Origin: Bacteroidales bacterium
GTDB taxonomy: Bacteria > Bacteroidota > Bacteroidia > Bacteroidales > P3
DNA: 64,000 bases
Direction of reading: 5' to 3'
Assembly (NCBI GenBank): GCA_017448185.1
Contig: JAFSLX010000070.1
Coordinates: forward strand, 1 to 64,000
The position numbers were made by a program, and so were the translations under genes. The number at the start of each line of letters is the position of its first letter. Position 1 is the stretch's first letter. Positions 55,904 to 64,000 of this stretch are shown one piece after another. The notes below the pieces were generated by a model, which was not told the DNA's origin, searched no databases, and was given only the letters and a program-made list of their open reading frames with translations.

Positions 55904-56500
55904 ATGGCGAAATATCTGATAGTGGGACTGGGCAATGTGGGTTCCGAATATGAGGGGACACGCCACAATGCGGGTTTTATGGTGGTTGATGCGTTGGCCA
56001 AAGAGGGAGAGGCCTGTTGGAGTCTTGAGCGCCATGCCTACCGCACCGAGGTGCGCTACAAAGGCCGCACGCTGGTGCTTATCAAACCTACCACCTATAT
56101 GAACCTCAGCGGCAAGGCTGTAAAGTATTGGCTTCAGGCCGAGAAGATTGAGCTGCAGAATCTATTGGTGGTAGTCGACGATATTGCTTTGGAAGTGGGT
56201 ACCATGCGGATGAAGAAGCAGGGTTCGGGCGGAGGCCATAATGGCTTGGGCGACATTGAGGCTATGCTCGGCACGCAGAATTATTGCCGTCTGCGTGTCG
56301 GCGTGGGTAGTCATTTCAGCCGTGGTCACCAGATTGACTATGTGCTCGGTCAGTTTACGGCCGAGGAGACGTCGTTGCTTGAACCAGTTATCAATGATGC
56401 ATGCGAGATGGTGCGTTGCTTTGCCACGCAAGGCCCCGACCGCGCGATGAATATGTTCAACAAGAAGGGTAATGCCCACAAGGAGGAGACAAAAGAATGA
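55904..56500 (+). CDS. pth: Peptidyl-tRNA hydrolase
   Basis: A 198-residue enzyme releasing peptides from stalled peptidyl-tRNAs. MAKYLIVGLGNVGSEYEGTRHNAGF carries the catalytic His, VVVDDIAL the Asp and GSGGGHNGLGDIE the Asn motif. The open frame runs upstream to 55823/55826 (MMKLKEWILSF...), giving a possible 27-residue extension; the conserved start is MAKYLIV, so 55904 is used, with doubt. Coupled to coaX by ATGA. Confidence 0.93.
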   Translation: MAKYLIVGLGNVGSEYEGTRHNAGFMVVDALAKEGEACWSLERHAYRTEVRYKGRTLVLIKPTTYMNLSGKAVKYWLQAEKIELQNLLVVVDDIALEVGTMRMKKQGSGGGHNGLGDIEAMLGTQNYCRLRVGVGSHFSRGHQIDYVLGQFTAEETSLLEPVINDACEMVRCFATQGPDRAMNMFNKKGNAHKEETKE

Positions 56501-57180
56501 ACCTGACGTTGGACATAGGGAATACAGCTGTGAAATGGGCTACCTTTGAAGGCCGCACGATGCTTGAACATGGTTACGATCTGCCTACCGACAAGCTGAC
56601 CGAGGCAGAGGCTGTGTTGGCCTGTGTCAGCGGTGCGTTGCCCGACACGGTGTATGACATTCCGTTGATTACGGCCGATACTTCGCTCCCAATACGTCTT
56701 GATTACAAGACACCTGCCACGCTGGGTGCCGACCGTATAGCGGCAGCCTGCGGTGCTTGGTCGCTTTATGGAGGAAAGCCTTGTTTGATTGTCGATGCCG
56801 GTACCTGCATCACTGTCGACTTTCTCGATGCCGAGGGAGTTTATCACGGCGGGGCTATCATGCCGGGTTTGCAGATGAATTTACAAGCATTGCATACTTT
56901 TACGGCGAAACTTCCGTTAATAGATATCAGAGGGGTAAATAAAGCCCCAGTGCTTGGACGTACTACCGAGGAGAGCATCCTTGCCGGTACGTTGGGTGCC
57001 ACCATGCTGGCCTTGGGCGGTTTTGTGGCGTTGTATAAACAGAAAGCGCCTGGATTGGTGGTGACACTGACCGGTGGCGATGCCGACCGTTTGACTGCAG
57101 CCGGTGCTTCGGGTTGGGAATTGCAGCCCAACTTGACTATGATTGGTTTGAACGAGATAATGATAAACAATGAGAAATAA
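56497..57180 (+). CDS. coaX: Type III pantothenate kinase
   Basis: A 227-residue ASKHA kinase for the first step of CoA synthesis. LTLDIGNTAVKWATF is the phosphate loop, TPATLGADRIAAACGAW and VDAGTCITVDFLD are the pantothenate/ATP motifs. It overlaps pth by four bases and the next gene by 11. Confidence 0.95.
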   Translation: MNLTLDIGNTAVKWATFEGRTMLEHGYDLPTDKLTEAEAVLACVSGALPDTVYDIPLITADTSLPIRLDYKTPATLGADRIAAACGAWSLYGGKPCLIVDAGTCITVDFLDAEGVYHGGAIMPGLQMNLQALHTFTAKLPLIDIRGVNKAPVLGRTTEESILAGTLGATMLALGGFVALYKQKAPGLVVTLTGGDADRLTAAGASGWELQPNLTMIGLNEIMINNEK

Positions 57181-58510
57181 GAGACTGATAATAGTTTTAG
57201 CAGGTTTGATAGGTTTGCTGAATCTGAATGCCGAGGCACAGAACGGTTTCAATATGCCGCTTTCGCAATTCGGTGTCGGTAGCAGCGAACTGCCATTCAA
57301 TATGCCGATGGCTACTCGTATGGGAGGAGCGGTATATACCATGGCAGGCAATAATTATGTCAATCCCTTCAACCCTGCTTCGTATGCATCTGTCCAGATG
57401 GAGAGTTTTGTGTTCGACATGGGTATGAACATTCAGGTAAGCCGTCTTCGTGCCGGTAATGAGAAACAGTCCGATGCCGATGGTAATCTTGGCTATTTGG
57501 CAGTGGCCATGCCGGTGACTCGTTGGTGGAAGGTGGCTGCAGGTTTGATGCCTTACAGCCAAGTTGACTATGAGTCGGTATCGCAGCAGACGGGCGATGA
57601 TTTCGGTACGGTGAAGACTATTTATGATGGCACAGGTGGAGTGAGCCAAGTGTTTTTTGGAAGCGCTTTTAATCTGATTGGCAATGGCAAAGAAGGACAG
57701 CGTCTGCAGGCCGGTTTCAATATAAATTACCTGACCGGCCGTGTGCAGCGTGCCATTTCGTATAAGTTTATGGGAAATGATTCCACGTTCTACATGAACA
57801 AACGCCGCTACAAACAGACCTCGGTACATAATTTAGTGTTTGATTTGGGAGTGCAGTACTGGCAACCGATAGGTGAAAAGTACACGATGGTGGCAGGCTT
57901 GGTGTATAAGCCTTACCGTTCCATGGATGTGGACGACCTTGCCATGATTTATACCTACCATTCGAGTGACGAAAGTTTGGTCGACACCGTGTTCCCTTTG
58001 CCGGGCGAAGATCCAGAGTTTGAAAGCAACCTTAAGTTGTCGCACACTTTTGGCATTGGTCTTAGCTTTGAACGCAACAATCAGTGGAAAGTGGCGGTTG
58101 ATGCCACGTTTGCAAAATGGAACGATATCAAATACACCGAGAATCCACTTCATTCGATTTTCGGTGCATCTGCACTCAGTTATGGACCCTATAGCCGTTA
58201 TGCTGTCGGATTCGAGAAGATAGGCAATATGGATGCAGCCAAATATGTTGGACGCATTAGTTGGAGCGTGGGAGCTCACATGCAAAATGGTGTAACTTAC
58301 TTGCATCTGAACGGACTGGAACACAGAATGGACGAGTGGGGTATAGGAGCAGGAATGACTTTGCCGATGCGTAAAGGCCGTTCGCTGCTTACTCTTAGTG
58401 TGGGTTATAGCAGTCTGGGTACGACCGATGTGGTGCAGCGCAACAGTGTGACATTCGGTATAGCTGTGAGTAGCTGTGAGCGTTGGTTTGTAAAACGCAA
58501 ATACAATTAA
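57170..58510 (+). CDS. Outer-membrane beta-barrel protein (FadL-like)
   Basis: A 446-residue protein with signal peptide (MRNKRLIIVLAGLIGLLNLNAEAQ) and many amphipathic strands (RMGGAVYTMAGNNYVNPFNPASYA; LVFDLGVQYWQPIGEKYTMVAGLVY; SLLTLSVGYSSLG). The pattern fits a FadL/OmpP1-type barrel, or a family often called hypothetical outer membrane protein in Bacteroidetes. The cargo is unknown. It follows coaX and precedes a TPR protein and lptC, so it may serve the envelope pathway. Confidence 0.75.
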   Translation: MRNKRLIIVLAGLIGLLNLNAEAQNGFNMPLSQFGVGSSELPFNMPMATRMGGAVYTMAGNNYVNPFNPASYASVQMESFVFDMGMNIQVSRLRAGNEKQSDADGNLGYLAVAMPVTRWWKVAAGLMPYSQVDYESVSQQTGDDFGTVKTIYDGTGGVSQVFFGSAFNLIGNGKEGQRLQAGFNINYLTGRVQRAISYKFMGNDSTFYMNKRRYKQTSVHNLVFDLGVQYWQPIGEKYTMVAGLVYKPYRSMDVDDLAMIYTYHSSDESLVDTVFPLPGEDPEFESNLKLSHTFGIGLSFERNNQWKVAVDATFAKWNDIKYTENPLHSIFGASALSYGPYSRYAVGFEKIGNMDAAKYVGRISWSVGAHMQNGVTYLHLNGLEHRMDEWGIGAGMTLPMRKGRSLLTLSVGYSSLGTTDVVQRNSVTFGIAVSSCERWFVKRKYN

Positions 58511-58573
58511 TAGCAAGAAAAACGCTTTTTGGAGCACTAAACTAACAGATAACAAAAAAAAATAATTATAGCA

Positions 58574-59920
58574 ATGAAAACAATCAAAACACTCACCATG
58601 GGAATCTGCCTGACGGCGATGAGTTTCGCTGCTACGGCACAAACACGCGATTGGGGATGCGACGACGATGTGATGCAGGCCACGCTGGAATCGGTGTCGC
58701 TCTATCAGGAAGATGTCAAACAGTGGAAGGCTTCGAAAGATAGCCGCTATTTGGAAGAAGCTTATCCTTACTGGAAGACTATCGTTTCCAACTGTCCTCG
58801 CCAGAGTAAAAACCTCTACATCAACGGTGCCAACATTCTGAAGACTAAAATTTCGAAGGCCCAGACTGCTGCCGAGCGCGACACTTTGATTGCTGAGTTG
58901 ATGCACATGTATGATATCCGTATTGCCAATTATGGCGAGGCGGCCAAGTTCACTGCTACTAAGGCAATGGAGTTGGAAAACCTGAAGAAAGACGAGGGTC
59001 TGAAAGATTATTATGCTCTTTATTCAGAGGCTGTAAACATGGGTGATGAGCTTGAGGCAGGCTATCTTGTGAAATATATGGAAGCTACTATCAACTATGT
59101 TCGTGCCGGTTTTGCCGAGCCCACTTTGGTGGTCGACAACTATGACATTGCCAGCGACAAGTTGGAGGCTGAGCTTCAGAAGAATGCTGCTGACAGCGTG
59201 AAGGCCGCTACCATACGTGGCTATATTGCCGGTGTCGAGGCTGCATTCTCACCCTATGCAAGTTGCGAACAGTTGGTGGACATCTATGGCAAGAAGTTCG
59301 ATGCAGACCCCGAGAATGTTGACCTGCTGAAAAAAATTACCGGTATCATGAAGCGTAAACGCTGCACCGACCAGCCTTTGTTCTTCCAGGCCACAGAGAA
59401 CCTCTACCGCTTGGAGCCTAGTGCCTCCACTGCCATGCTGATGGGTCAGATGTGCCTCTCGAAGAAGCAGTACTCGAAAGCTGTTGAGTACCTAAGCGAT
59501 GCAGTCAAGGGAGTGTCGGCTAAGGATAAATATATTGCTTATCTCTATCTTGGTCACGCTTACAACGGAATGAAGAGCTACAGTGCAGCACGTTCGGCAT
59601 ACAACAATGCTGCTGAGGCCGATATGACCAAAGGTGAGCCTTACCGCATGATTGCCATGCTCTACGCATCCAGCACCGGTTCGGCATCGGAGGACAATGT
59701 GGGTGGCCGTAGTGCCTATTGGGCAGCTGTAGACAAACTGCAGCGCTCCAAGAGTGTCGATCCTTCGCCCGAAAATGTTGAGGCTTGCAACAGCCTTATC
59801 GGTAGATACTCGGCTCATTTCCCCAAACAAGAGGATGCCTTCATGGCTGGACTGGTAAACGGACAGCGTTTCACCATTCCGGGTTGGATTGGAGAATCAA
59901 CCACTGTCAGAACAAGATAA
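58574..59920 (+). CDS. Secreted TPR-repeat protein
   Basis: A 448-residue protein with signal peptide (MKTIKTLTMGICLTAMSFAATAQ) and helical repeats. The C-terminal part has TPR-like motifs (QYSKAVEYLSDAVKGVSAKDKYIAYLYLGHAY, SYSAARSAYNNAAEADM). Likely a periplasmic scaffold. It stands between the barrel protein and lptC. Confidence 0.78.
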   Translation: MKTIKTLTMGICLTAMSFAATAQTRDWGCDDDVMQATLESVSLYQEDVKQWKASKDSRYLEEAYPYWKTIVSNCPRQSKNLYINGANILKTKISKAQTAAERDTLIAELMHMYDIRIANYGEAAKFTATKAMELENLKKDEGLKDYYALYSEAVNMGDELEAGYLVKYMEATINYVRAGFAEPTLVVDNYDIASDKLEAELQKNAADSVKAATIRGYIAGVEAAFSPYASCEQLVDIYGKKFDADPENVDLLKKITGIMKRKRCTDQPLFFQATENLYRLEPSASTAMLMGQMCLSKKQYSKAVEYLSDAVKGVSAKDKYIAYLYLGHAYNGMKSYSAARSAYNNAAEADMTKGEPYRMIAMLYASSTGSASEDNVGGRSAYWAAVDKLQRSKSVDPSPENVEACNSLIGRYSAHFPKQEDAFMAGLVNGQRFTIPGWIGESTTVRTR

Positions 59921-59930
59921 GTGGTATAGG

Positions 59931-60503
59931 GTGAATTCCCGAACACAAAGAATTACAACAGGGTATAGAGGCACAAGAGTGTGTGCCTCTATACTTCTGT
60001 TTTTTTTCGTTGCATCGTGCAGTAACGATATGGAGTCTATCGACCGGTTTAGCAAGAAAAATCAGCCTGACCAGCAACTGACAGAAGCTTATATTCGTCG
60101 AAGCGAATATGGAAAGTTGCAGTTGGAGCTGAAATCCCCAATGATACTACAATATCATAAGCCCGAAACTAAAACGGTGTATCCCAAAGGAGCAAAATTA
60201 TGTTTCTTTGATGACGATGGCAAAGTCAGGACTTCAATAGAAGCGAGATATGCCATTTCGTTCGACGATAGAAACATAATGAAGGCCCGCGATAGTGTGG
60301 TGGTGATAGATTATGTTCATGGAGATACAATTTACCTAAAAGATATCACTTGGAAATCGGACGAAGATTTAATATTCAGTAATCATCCAGTGCGTTCGGT
60401 TAATGGGCAACGAATAACATACGGCGATGGATTTGTGAGTGACCAACGATTGGAAAATTTGCACATCACACGGCAACGTGGAACAATTGAATTTCAAGAA
60501 TAG
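59931..60503 (+). CDS. lptC: LPS-export protein LptC
   Basis: A ~190-residue LptC family lipoprotein. The hydrophobic stretch CASILLFFFVASC ends in a lipobox Cys; the body (LTEAYIRRSEYGKLQLELKSPMI, ARDSVVVIDYVHGDTIYLKDITW) is the beta-jellyroll that passes LPS from LptB2FG to LptA. No ATG is present at a sensible place: GTG at 59931 is used, but an upstream TTG at 59889, overlapping the previous gene, is possible. lpxD follows three bases later. Confidence 0.85.
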   Translation: MNSRTQRITTGYRGTRVCASILLFFFVASCSNDMESIDRFSKKNQPDQQLTEAYIRRSEYGKLQLELKSPMILQYHKPETKTVYPKGAKLCFFDDDGKVRTSIEARYAISFDDRNIMKARDSVVVIDYVHGDTIYLKDITWKSDEDLIFSNHPVRSVNGQRITYGDGFVSDQRLENLHITRQRGTIEFQE

Positions 60504-60506
60504 GAC

Positions 60507-61520
60507 ATGCAATATACAGCGAAAGAGCTTGCTCGATTGGTTAAAGGTACCGTCGAAGGCAATGAGAATGTTAAAGTATGGAAACCTTGCAAAATCGAGG
60601 AAGGAGAAGAGGGTGGAATCACTTTCTTAGGCAATCCGAAATATACCCATTATATTTATGAGCGTGAAGCCTCGGTTGTTATAGTGCGCAATGATTTCAT
60701 GCCAGAACATCCAGTCAATTCGACACTTATACGTGTGGAGAACCCCTATATGGCAGTGGCTCGCCTGCTTCATTTCTTCAACGAGCGAAGCAAACCACCT
60801 AAAGGTCGTTCATGGAAGAGTCATGTAGGGCGTGGCTCGAAGGTGGGCAAGGACTGCTATATCGGACAATATGCCGTTATAGGTCGACACTCTCAGATTG
60901 GCAACAACGTGAAGATTTATCCCAATGTATATATCGGTGATAATTGTAAGATTGGGGACGACACAATTCTGTATGCTGGAGTGAAGGTGTATGAGGGTGT
61001 TGAAATCGGTCGTAATTGTATTTTGCATGCTGGTGCTGTAATTGGGGCTGATGGATTCGGTTTTGCCCCTGCCGGAGATGGAAAATGGGATAAAATTGAC
61101 CAGATTGGTAATGTGGTGCTTGAGGACAATGTCGAAGTGGGTGCCAATACCTGCGTCGACCGTGCAACGATGGGTTCAACAATTCTTCGTCAAGGTGTGA
61201 AGGTGGATAATCTCTGTCAAGTGGCTCACAATGTGGTGATAGGACAGAATACGGCTATGGCAGCCCAAGTTGGTGTTGCTGGAAGTTGCCATATTGGAGA
61301 AGAATGTATCATTGCTGGCCAGGCTGGAATCGTTGGACATATTAATATTGGCGACCATGTTACAATAGGAGCACAGAGTGGAGTGACCCGCTCTTTTCCA
61401 TCGAACTCAGTCATTTTTGGAACACCAGCTTCGGAATCCAATAAACGTAAGAAGATTGAGATTCTGTTACGAAACATCGATCAAATTGTTAAACGCATCG
61501 ATGCTTTAGAAAAGAAATGA
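60507..61520 (+). CDS. lpxD: UDP-3-O-acylglucosamine N-acyltransferase LpxD
   Basis: A 337-residue left-handed beta-helix enzyme adding the second acyl chain in lipid A synthesis. N-terminal domain (MQYTAKELARLVKGTVEGNE), hexapeptide repeats (VGRGSKVGKDCYIG, IGRHSQIGNNVKIYPNVYIG), the catalytic His in CQVAHNVVIG and the GADGFGFAP loop. Coupled to the SGNH gene by ATGA; lptC, lpxD and the SGNH genes look like one envelope operon. Confidence 0.96.
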   Translation: MQYTAKELARLVKGTVEGNENVKVWKPCKIEEGEEGGITFLGNPKYTHYIYEREASVVIVRNDFMPEHPVNSTLIRVENPYMAVARLLHFFNERSKPPKGRSWKSHVGRGSKVGKDCYIGQYAVIGRHSQIGNNVKIYPNVYIGDNCKIGDDTILYAGVKVYEGVEIGRNCILHAGAVIGADGFGFAPAGDGKWDKIDQIGNVVLEDNVEVGANTCVDRATMGSTILRQGVKVDNLCQVAHNVVIGQNTAMAAQVGVAGSCHIGEECIIAGQAGIVGHINIGDHVTIGAQSGVTRSFPSNSVIFGTPASESNKRKKIEILLRNIDQIVKRIDALEKK

Positions 61521-62920
61521 AGCCCCGCAGTGTTGTACTGTTTTTGGCCATAGTTTTGGGATTGTTACTTATTATAGGAGTAGCATTTCCAAAGGATGGT
61601 ATTTCTATAGGAAAGATACATTTGCGTTTTCCTCAACTACATTCGCTTATTGAAAAGCCAGAGCACAAAAACATTGATTTGGAAACGACTACCGAGTCGC
61701 AGGAGATGCTTCAGTTGAGGGATTCGATTGCATGGTATCAGTTTTTGGTCGATAGTAGCGAGTTGAGGTTTTGGTTACCAAAAGAGGACTATTTTGATCC
61801 CTTTTGGATTGAAGCCGAAAATGCACGTGAATCCCACCAGACGGTACGTGTAGTGCATTACGGTGATTCGCAGATTGAAATGGACCGTATTTCATCACAG
61901 TTACGTAGCTATATGCAGGAGACATTTGGCGGTGGTGGTCCAGGTTTGATACCGTTCAGGACTATCATCCCGACATACGCTGTAAGTCAATACTGTACAG
62001 GTAACTTGACGCACCTGTCTTCATTTGGTGATAGCACGGTGGTGCGTAGTAGTGGTAACTACGGCCCGATGATGCAGAGTTTTAGACTGCATGGACAAGC
62101 TACAGTAAGCATCAAGGCTGCCACTCAAAGTTGGGTTGATGACCGTGTAAAGCATTTTTCAAAGATAGGTGTGCTTTACAATAGGTTGGGTGACACCATG
62201 GACATTTCTTTGATGGATGTTAAGGCTGGAACTACGTTTTTACCACATTTCGATGGCACGGGTAGGTCGAAGGCAATGTTCTTCACTGACTCAACCACAG
62301 AATCGATACGGCTGAAGGTTAATGGATATGCTGATATGTATGGCATCATGGTTGACGATGGCGACGGTGTGGCGGTAGACAATGTACCCATGCGTGGTTG
62401 TTCGGGTCAGCAGTTCACATTAGTAAATGAAGAGTTGTTAATAAGAGCATACACTGACATGAATGTTGGATTGATTATTATGCAGTTCGGTGGAAATTCG
62501 GTGCCATACCTCCATCCGGGACAATCTATTTCTGCCTATTGCAATTCTATTGGTAAGCAGATTGACCATTTGCATCAGTGTTGTCCCAAGGCGCGAATAT
62601 TATTCATTGGGCCGTCGGACATGAGTACGCGCATCAATGGAGAGATGCGGACTTATCCAGTAATACCAGAGTTGATAGATAGTTTGGCTGTTACAGCCCT
62701 AAAGCATCATGCTGCATACTGGAGTATTTACCATGCTATGGGAGGACTCAATTCAATGCCAGAATGGAACCGTCAAGGATTGGCAGGTCAGGACTATATA
62801 CATTTTTCGCAGCGTGGAGCAGACTTGATGGGGGACCGTTTGGCAACTGCTTTCCAGAATAGTTATAGTCTGTATTGTTTGAAGAAAAAAATGAAAATGA
62901 ACAAGGAGGAGAAAGAATGA
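61517..62920 (+). CDS. SGNH-hydrolase-like exported protein
   Basis: A 467-residue protein with an N-terminal membrane anchor or signal (VVLFLAIVLGLLLIIGVAF). SGNH-like blocks: VRVVHYGDSQIEMDR (GDS block), FGGNSVPYL (block III) and QDYIHFSQRGADLMG (DxxH). This resembles acetyl-transfer or deacetylase proteins that modify surface polysaccharide in Bacteroidetes. Coupled to lpxD and to the next SGNH-like gene by ATGA; partner O-acyltransferase genes may follow beyond the window. Confidence 0.8.
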   Translation: MKPRSVVLFLAIVLGLLLIIGVAFPKDGISIGKIHLRFPQLHSLIEKPEHKNIDLETTTESQEMLQLRDSIAWYQFLVDSSELRFWLPKEDYFDPFWIEAENARESHQTVRVVHYGDSQIEMDRISSQLRSYMQETFGGGGPGLIPFRTIIPTYAVSQYCTGNLTHLSSFGDSTVVRSSGNYGPMMQSFRLHGQATVSIKAATQSWVDDRVKHFSKIGVLYNRLGDTMDISLMDVKAGTTFLPHFDGTGRSKAMFFTDSTTESIRLKVNGYADMYGIMVDDGDGVAVDNVPMRGCSGQQFTLVNEELLIRAYTDMNVGLIIMQFGGNSVPYLHPGQSISAYCNSIGKQIDHLHQCCPKARILFIGPSDMSTRINGEMRTYPVIPELIDSLAVTALKHHAAYWSIYHAMGGLNSMPEWNRQGLAGQDYIHFSQRGADLMGDRLATAFQNSYSLYCLKKKMKMNKEEKE

Positions 62921-64000
62921 GGAGATTTCCGATTTTGCTGATTGCTATTTCAATTTTTTTACCTGGTTTTGCCCAATTAAAGCCGATAGAATTACCACAG
63001 TACGATTTTATCAAATATGAATATAATGTGTTGCATTTTGATAGCACTTCGCTGACTATGAAGCGACTGTTTGAAAAGTGGCATCGTATTGAAAAAACAC
63101 ACCAAGGGAACTTGAATATTGTTCATATAGGTAGTTCGCACGTACAGGCGGGCTCCTTGCCGAATACAATTCGGTGCAATATCCTGACTTCATATCCGCA
63201 GCTGGTAGCTAATCGAGGTATGGTTTTTCCGTATTCGGCTGCAGCAAAATGCAATAATCCGGCTGATTATAAGATTCATTGTCCTCAGAAAGTGCGTCTT
63301 ACGAGAAATGTTTTCAAGGAACTTGATTGCACTCTCGGTCTTTGTGGCATTGCTGTGACAGCCTTTGACACTGTGACGGAGGTGCAGGTGGTGATGAATG
63401 AGCCAAGGGTTGATTATGCGACTCAAAGGGTAGTGATTATTGGCTCATCTCCGCAGAAAGTTGTACCTCGAATTTCTTTGGATGGTCTTGTAAGAGAGCC
63501 TTCATATATTGACCGTTATAGTGAACGCTATGTATTCAATCTTGAACGTCCGACCGATTCTTTTTCGATACTGATTCCATGCGAGATAAACCAAAGTTTT
63601 ACAATTAATGGCATCTATCTTGGGAATGGTCATTCCGGGTTCAGCTATCATTCCATTGGGGTGAATGGCGCTTCGTTGGCTGACTATTTGAAATGTACTC
63701 ATTTTACACGTGATTTGCGGCTGTTACACCCCGATTTGGTAGTGTTTGGCATTGGAATCAATGATGCGGTCCCCACTGATTTTGATACTGTGGCATTCCG
63801 TCAAAAATATCTTCAATTGGTTGATTCGGTTCGCTCGGTCAATCCTGACTGTGCATTTCTTTTCATTACAAACAACGATAGCTATATTCGTAAAAGTCGT
63901 AGGAAGTATGTGGTTAATCCTAATGGTGCCGTTGTACGCGAAGTATTCTACCGAATGGCCAAGGAGACCGATGGTGCGGTTTGGGATCAATTTGAAGTGA
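62917..64000 (+). CDS. SGNH-hydrolase-like protein, truncated by the window end
   Basis: An open frame from ATG 62917 (overlapping the previous stop) to the last base, at least 361 residues and without a stop. Signal MRRFPILLIAISIFLPGFAQ; IVHIGSSHVQAG (GDS-like, Asp replaced by Ser), VVFGIGINDAVP (GxND block). It is a paralogue-like partner of the preceding SGNH gene. The 3' end is missing, so the DxxH block cannot be judged. Confidence 0.8.
   Translation, partial: MRRFPILLIAISIFLPGFAQLKPIELPQYDFIKYEYNVLHFDSTSLTMKRLFEKWHRIEKTHQGNLNIVHIGSSHVQAGSLPNTIRCNILTSYPQLVANRGMVFPYSAAAKCNNPADYKIHCPQKVRLTRNVFKELDCTLGLCGIAVTAFDTVTEVQVVMNEPRVDYATQRVVIIGSSPQKVVPRISLDGLVREPSYIDRYSERYVFNLERPTDSFSILIPCEINQSFTINGIYLGNGHSGFSYHSIGVNGASLADYLKCTHFTRDLRLLHPDLVVFGIGINDAVPTDFDTVAFRQKYLQLVDSVRSVNPDCAFLFITNNDSYIRKSRRKYVVNPNGAVVREVFYRMAKETDGAVWDQFEV

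Overview
This 64 kb window is a chromosomal segment of a member of the Bacteroidetes, most likely order Bacteroidales. The evidence is consistent: promoters of the TTTG / TAnnTTTG type, A-rich rather than Shine-Dalgarno leaders, a serine palmitoyltransferase for bacterial sphingolipids, type IX secretion (T9SS) C-terminal sorting domains, and Bacteroidetes-specific families (DUF4175, DUF4290, DUF2723, WbqC, LptE/LptC of the Bacteroidetes type). Genus cannot be fixed from the sequence. No rRNA, phage, integrase, transposase or cas gene was seen.

Layout. 1-746: AT-rich non-coding DNA with a hairpin repeat. 0.75-10.3 kb: a U32-family protein, an MntP-like membrane protein, rsmA, a TPR protein, two tandem tRNA-Lys, a WbqC-family pair, mnmG, ybeY and an RsbW-like ATPase. 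10.4-20.2 kb: a giant coiled-coil DUF4175 protein, an SDR enzyme, an unusual membrane-anchored ECF sigma factor with a secreted partner, the sphingolipid pair (acyltransferase-like + spt), deoC and rpiB. 20.2-20.95 kb: AT-rich gap at which gene direction switches from mostly minus to mostly plus. 21-36.3 kb: nadA, a DUF3267 membrane protease-like protein, a YbaK-family deacylase, a surface-protein gene broken by two stop codons, an RluA-type synthase, a prohibitin, DUF4290-murA, a PHP-type phosphatase, purB, an ABC exporter, a T9SS type-B protein and nadK. 36.4-44.9 kb (minus): DUF2723, lptE, a 56-aa protein, an arginase-fold protein, a nitroreductase lipoprotein, a NamZ-like protein, dut, clpP, trmD and a LysM/M23 peptidase. 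45.3-49.3 kb (plus): a ZapB-like coiled coil, zapA, a possible 6S RNA, rny, lgt and gpmA. 49.3-50.6 kb: a repeat array and a structured leader RNA. 50.6-64 kb: a BspA-like T9SS protein, tRNA-Ser/Pro/Arg, a C69 dipeptidase, pth, coaX, a barrel protein, a TPR protein, lptC, lpxD and two SGNH-hydrolase-like proteins, the last cut by the window end.

Functional themes are envelope biogenesis (murA, lpxD, lptC, lptE, lgt, NamZ, LysM/M23, sphingolipids), translation and RNA maturation (rsmA, mnmG, ybeY, trmD, pth, rny, tRNAs) and NAD/CoA/nucleotide metabolism (nadA, nadK, coaX, purB, dut, deoC, rpiB). Many neighbours overlap by ATGA, so long operons are likely.

The most unusual items are: (i) an ECF sigma factor fused through one membrane helix to a periplasmic tail that resembles a T9SS sorting domain; (ii) six intergenic copies of a long hairpin built from an 11-bp unit; (iii) a CRISPR-looking 53-bp-period array whose 'spacers' recur, plus a copy of its ~61-bp element inside the signal peptide of the NamZ-like gene; and (iv) a structured, terminator-ended leader RNA in front of the BspA-like gene.
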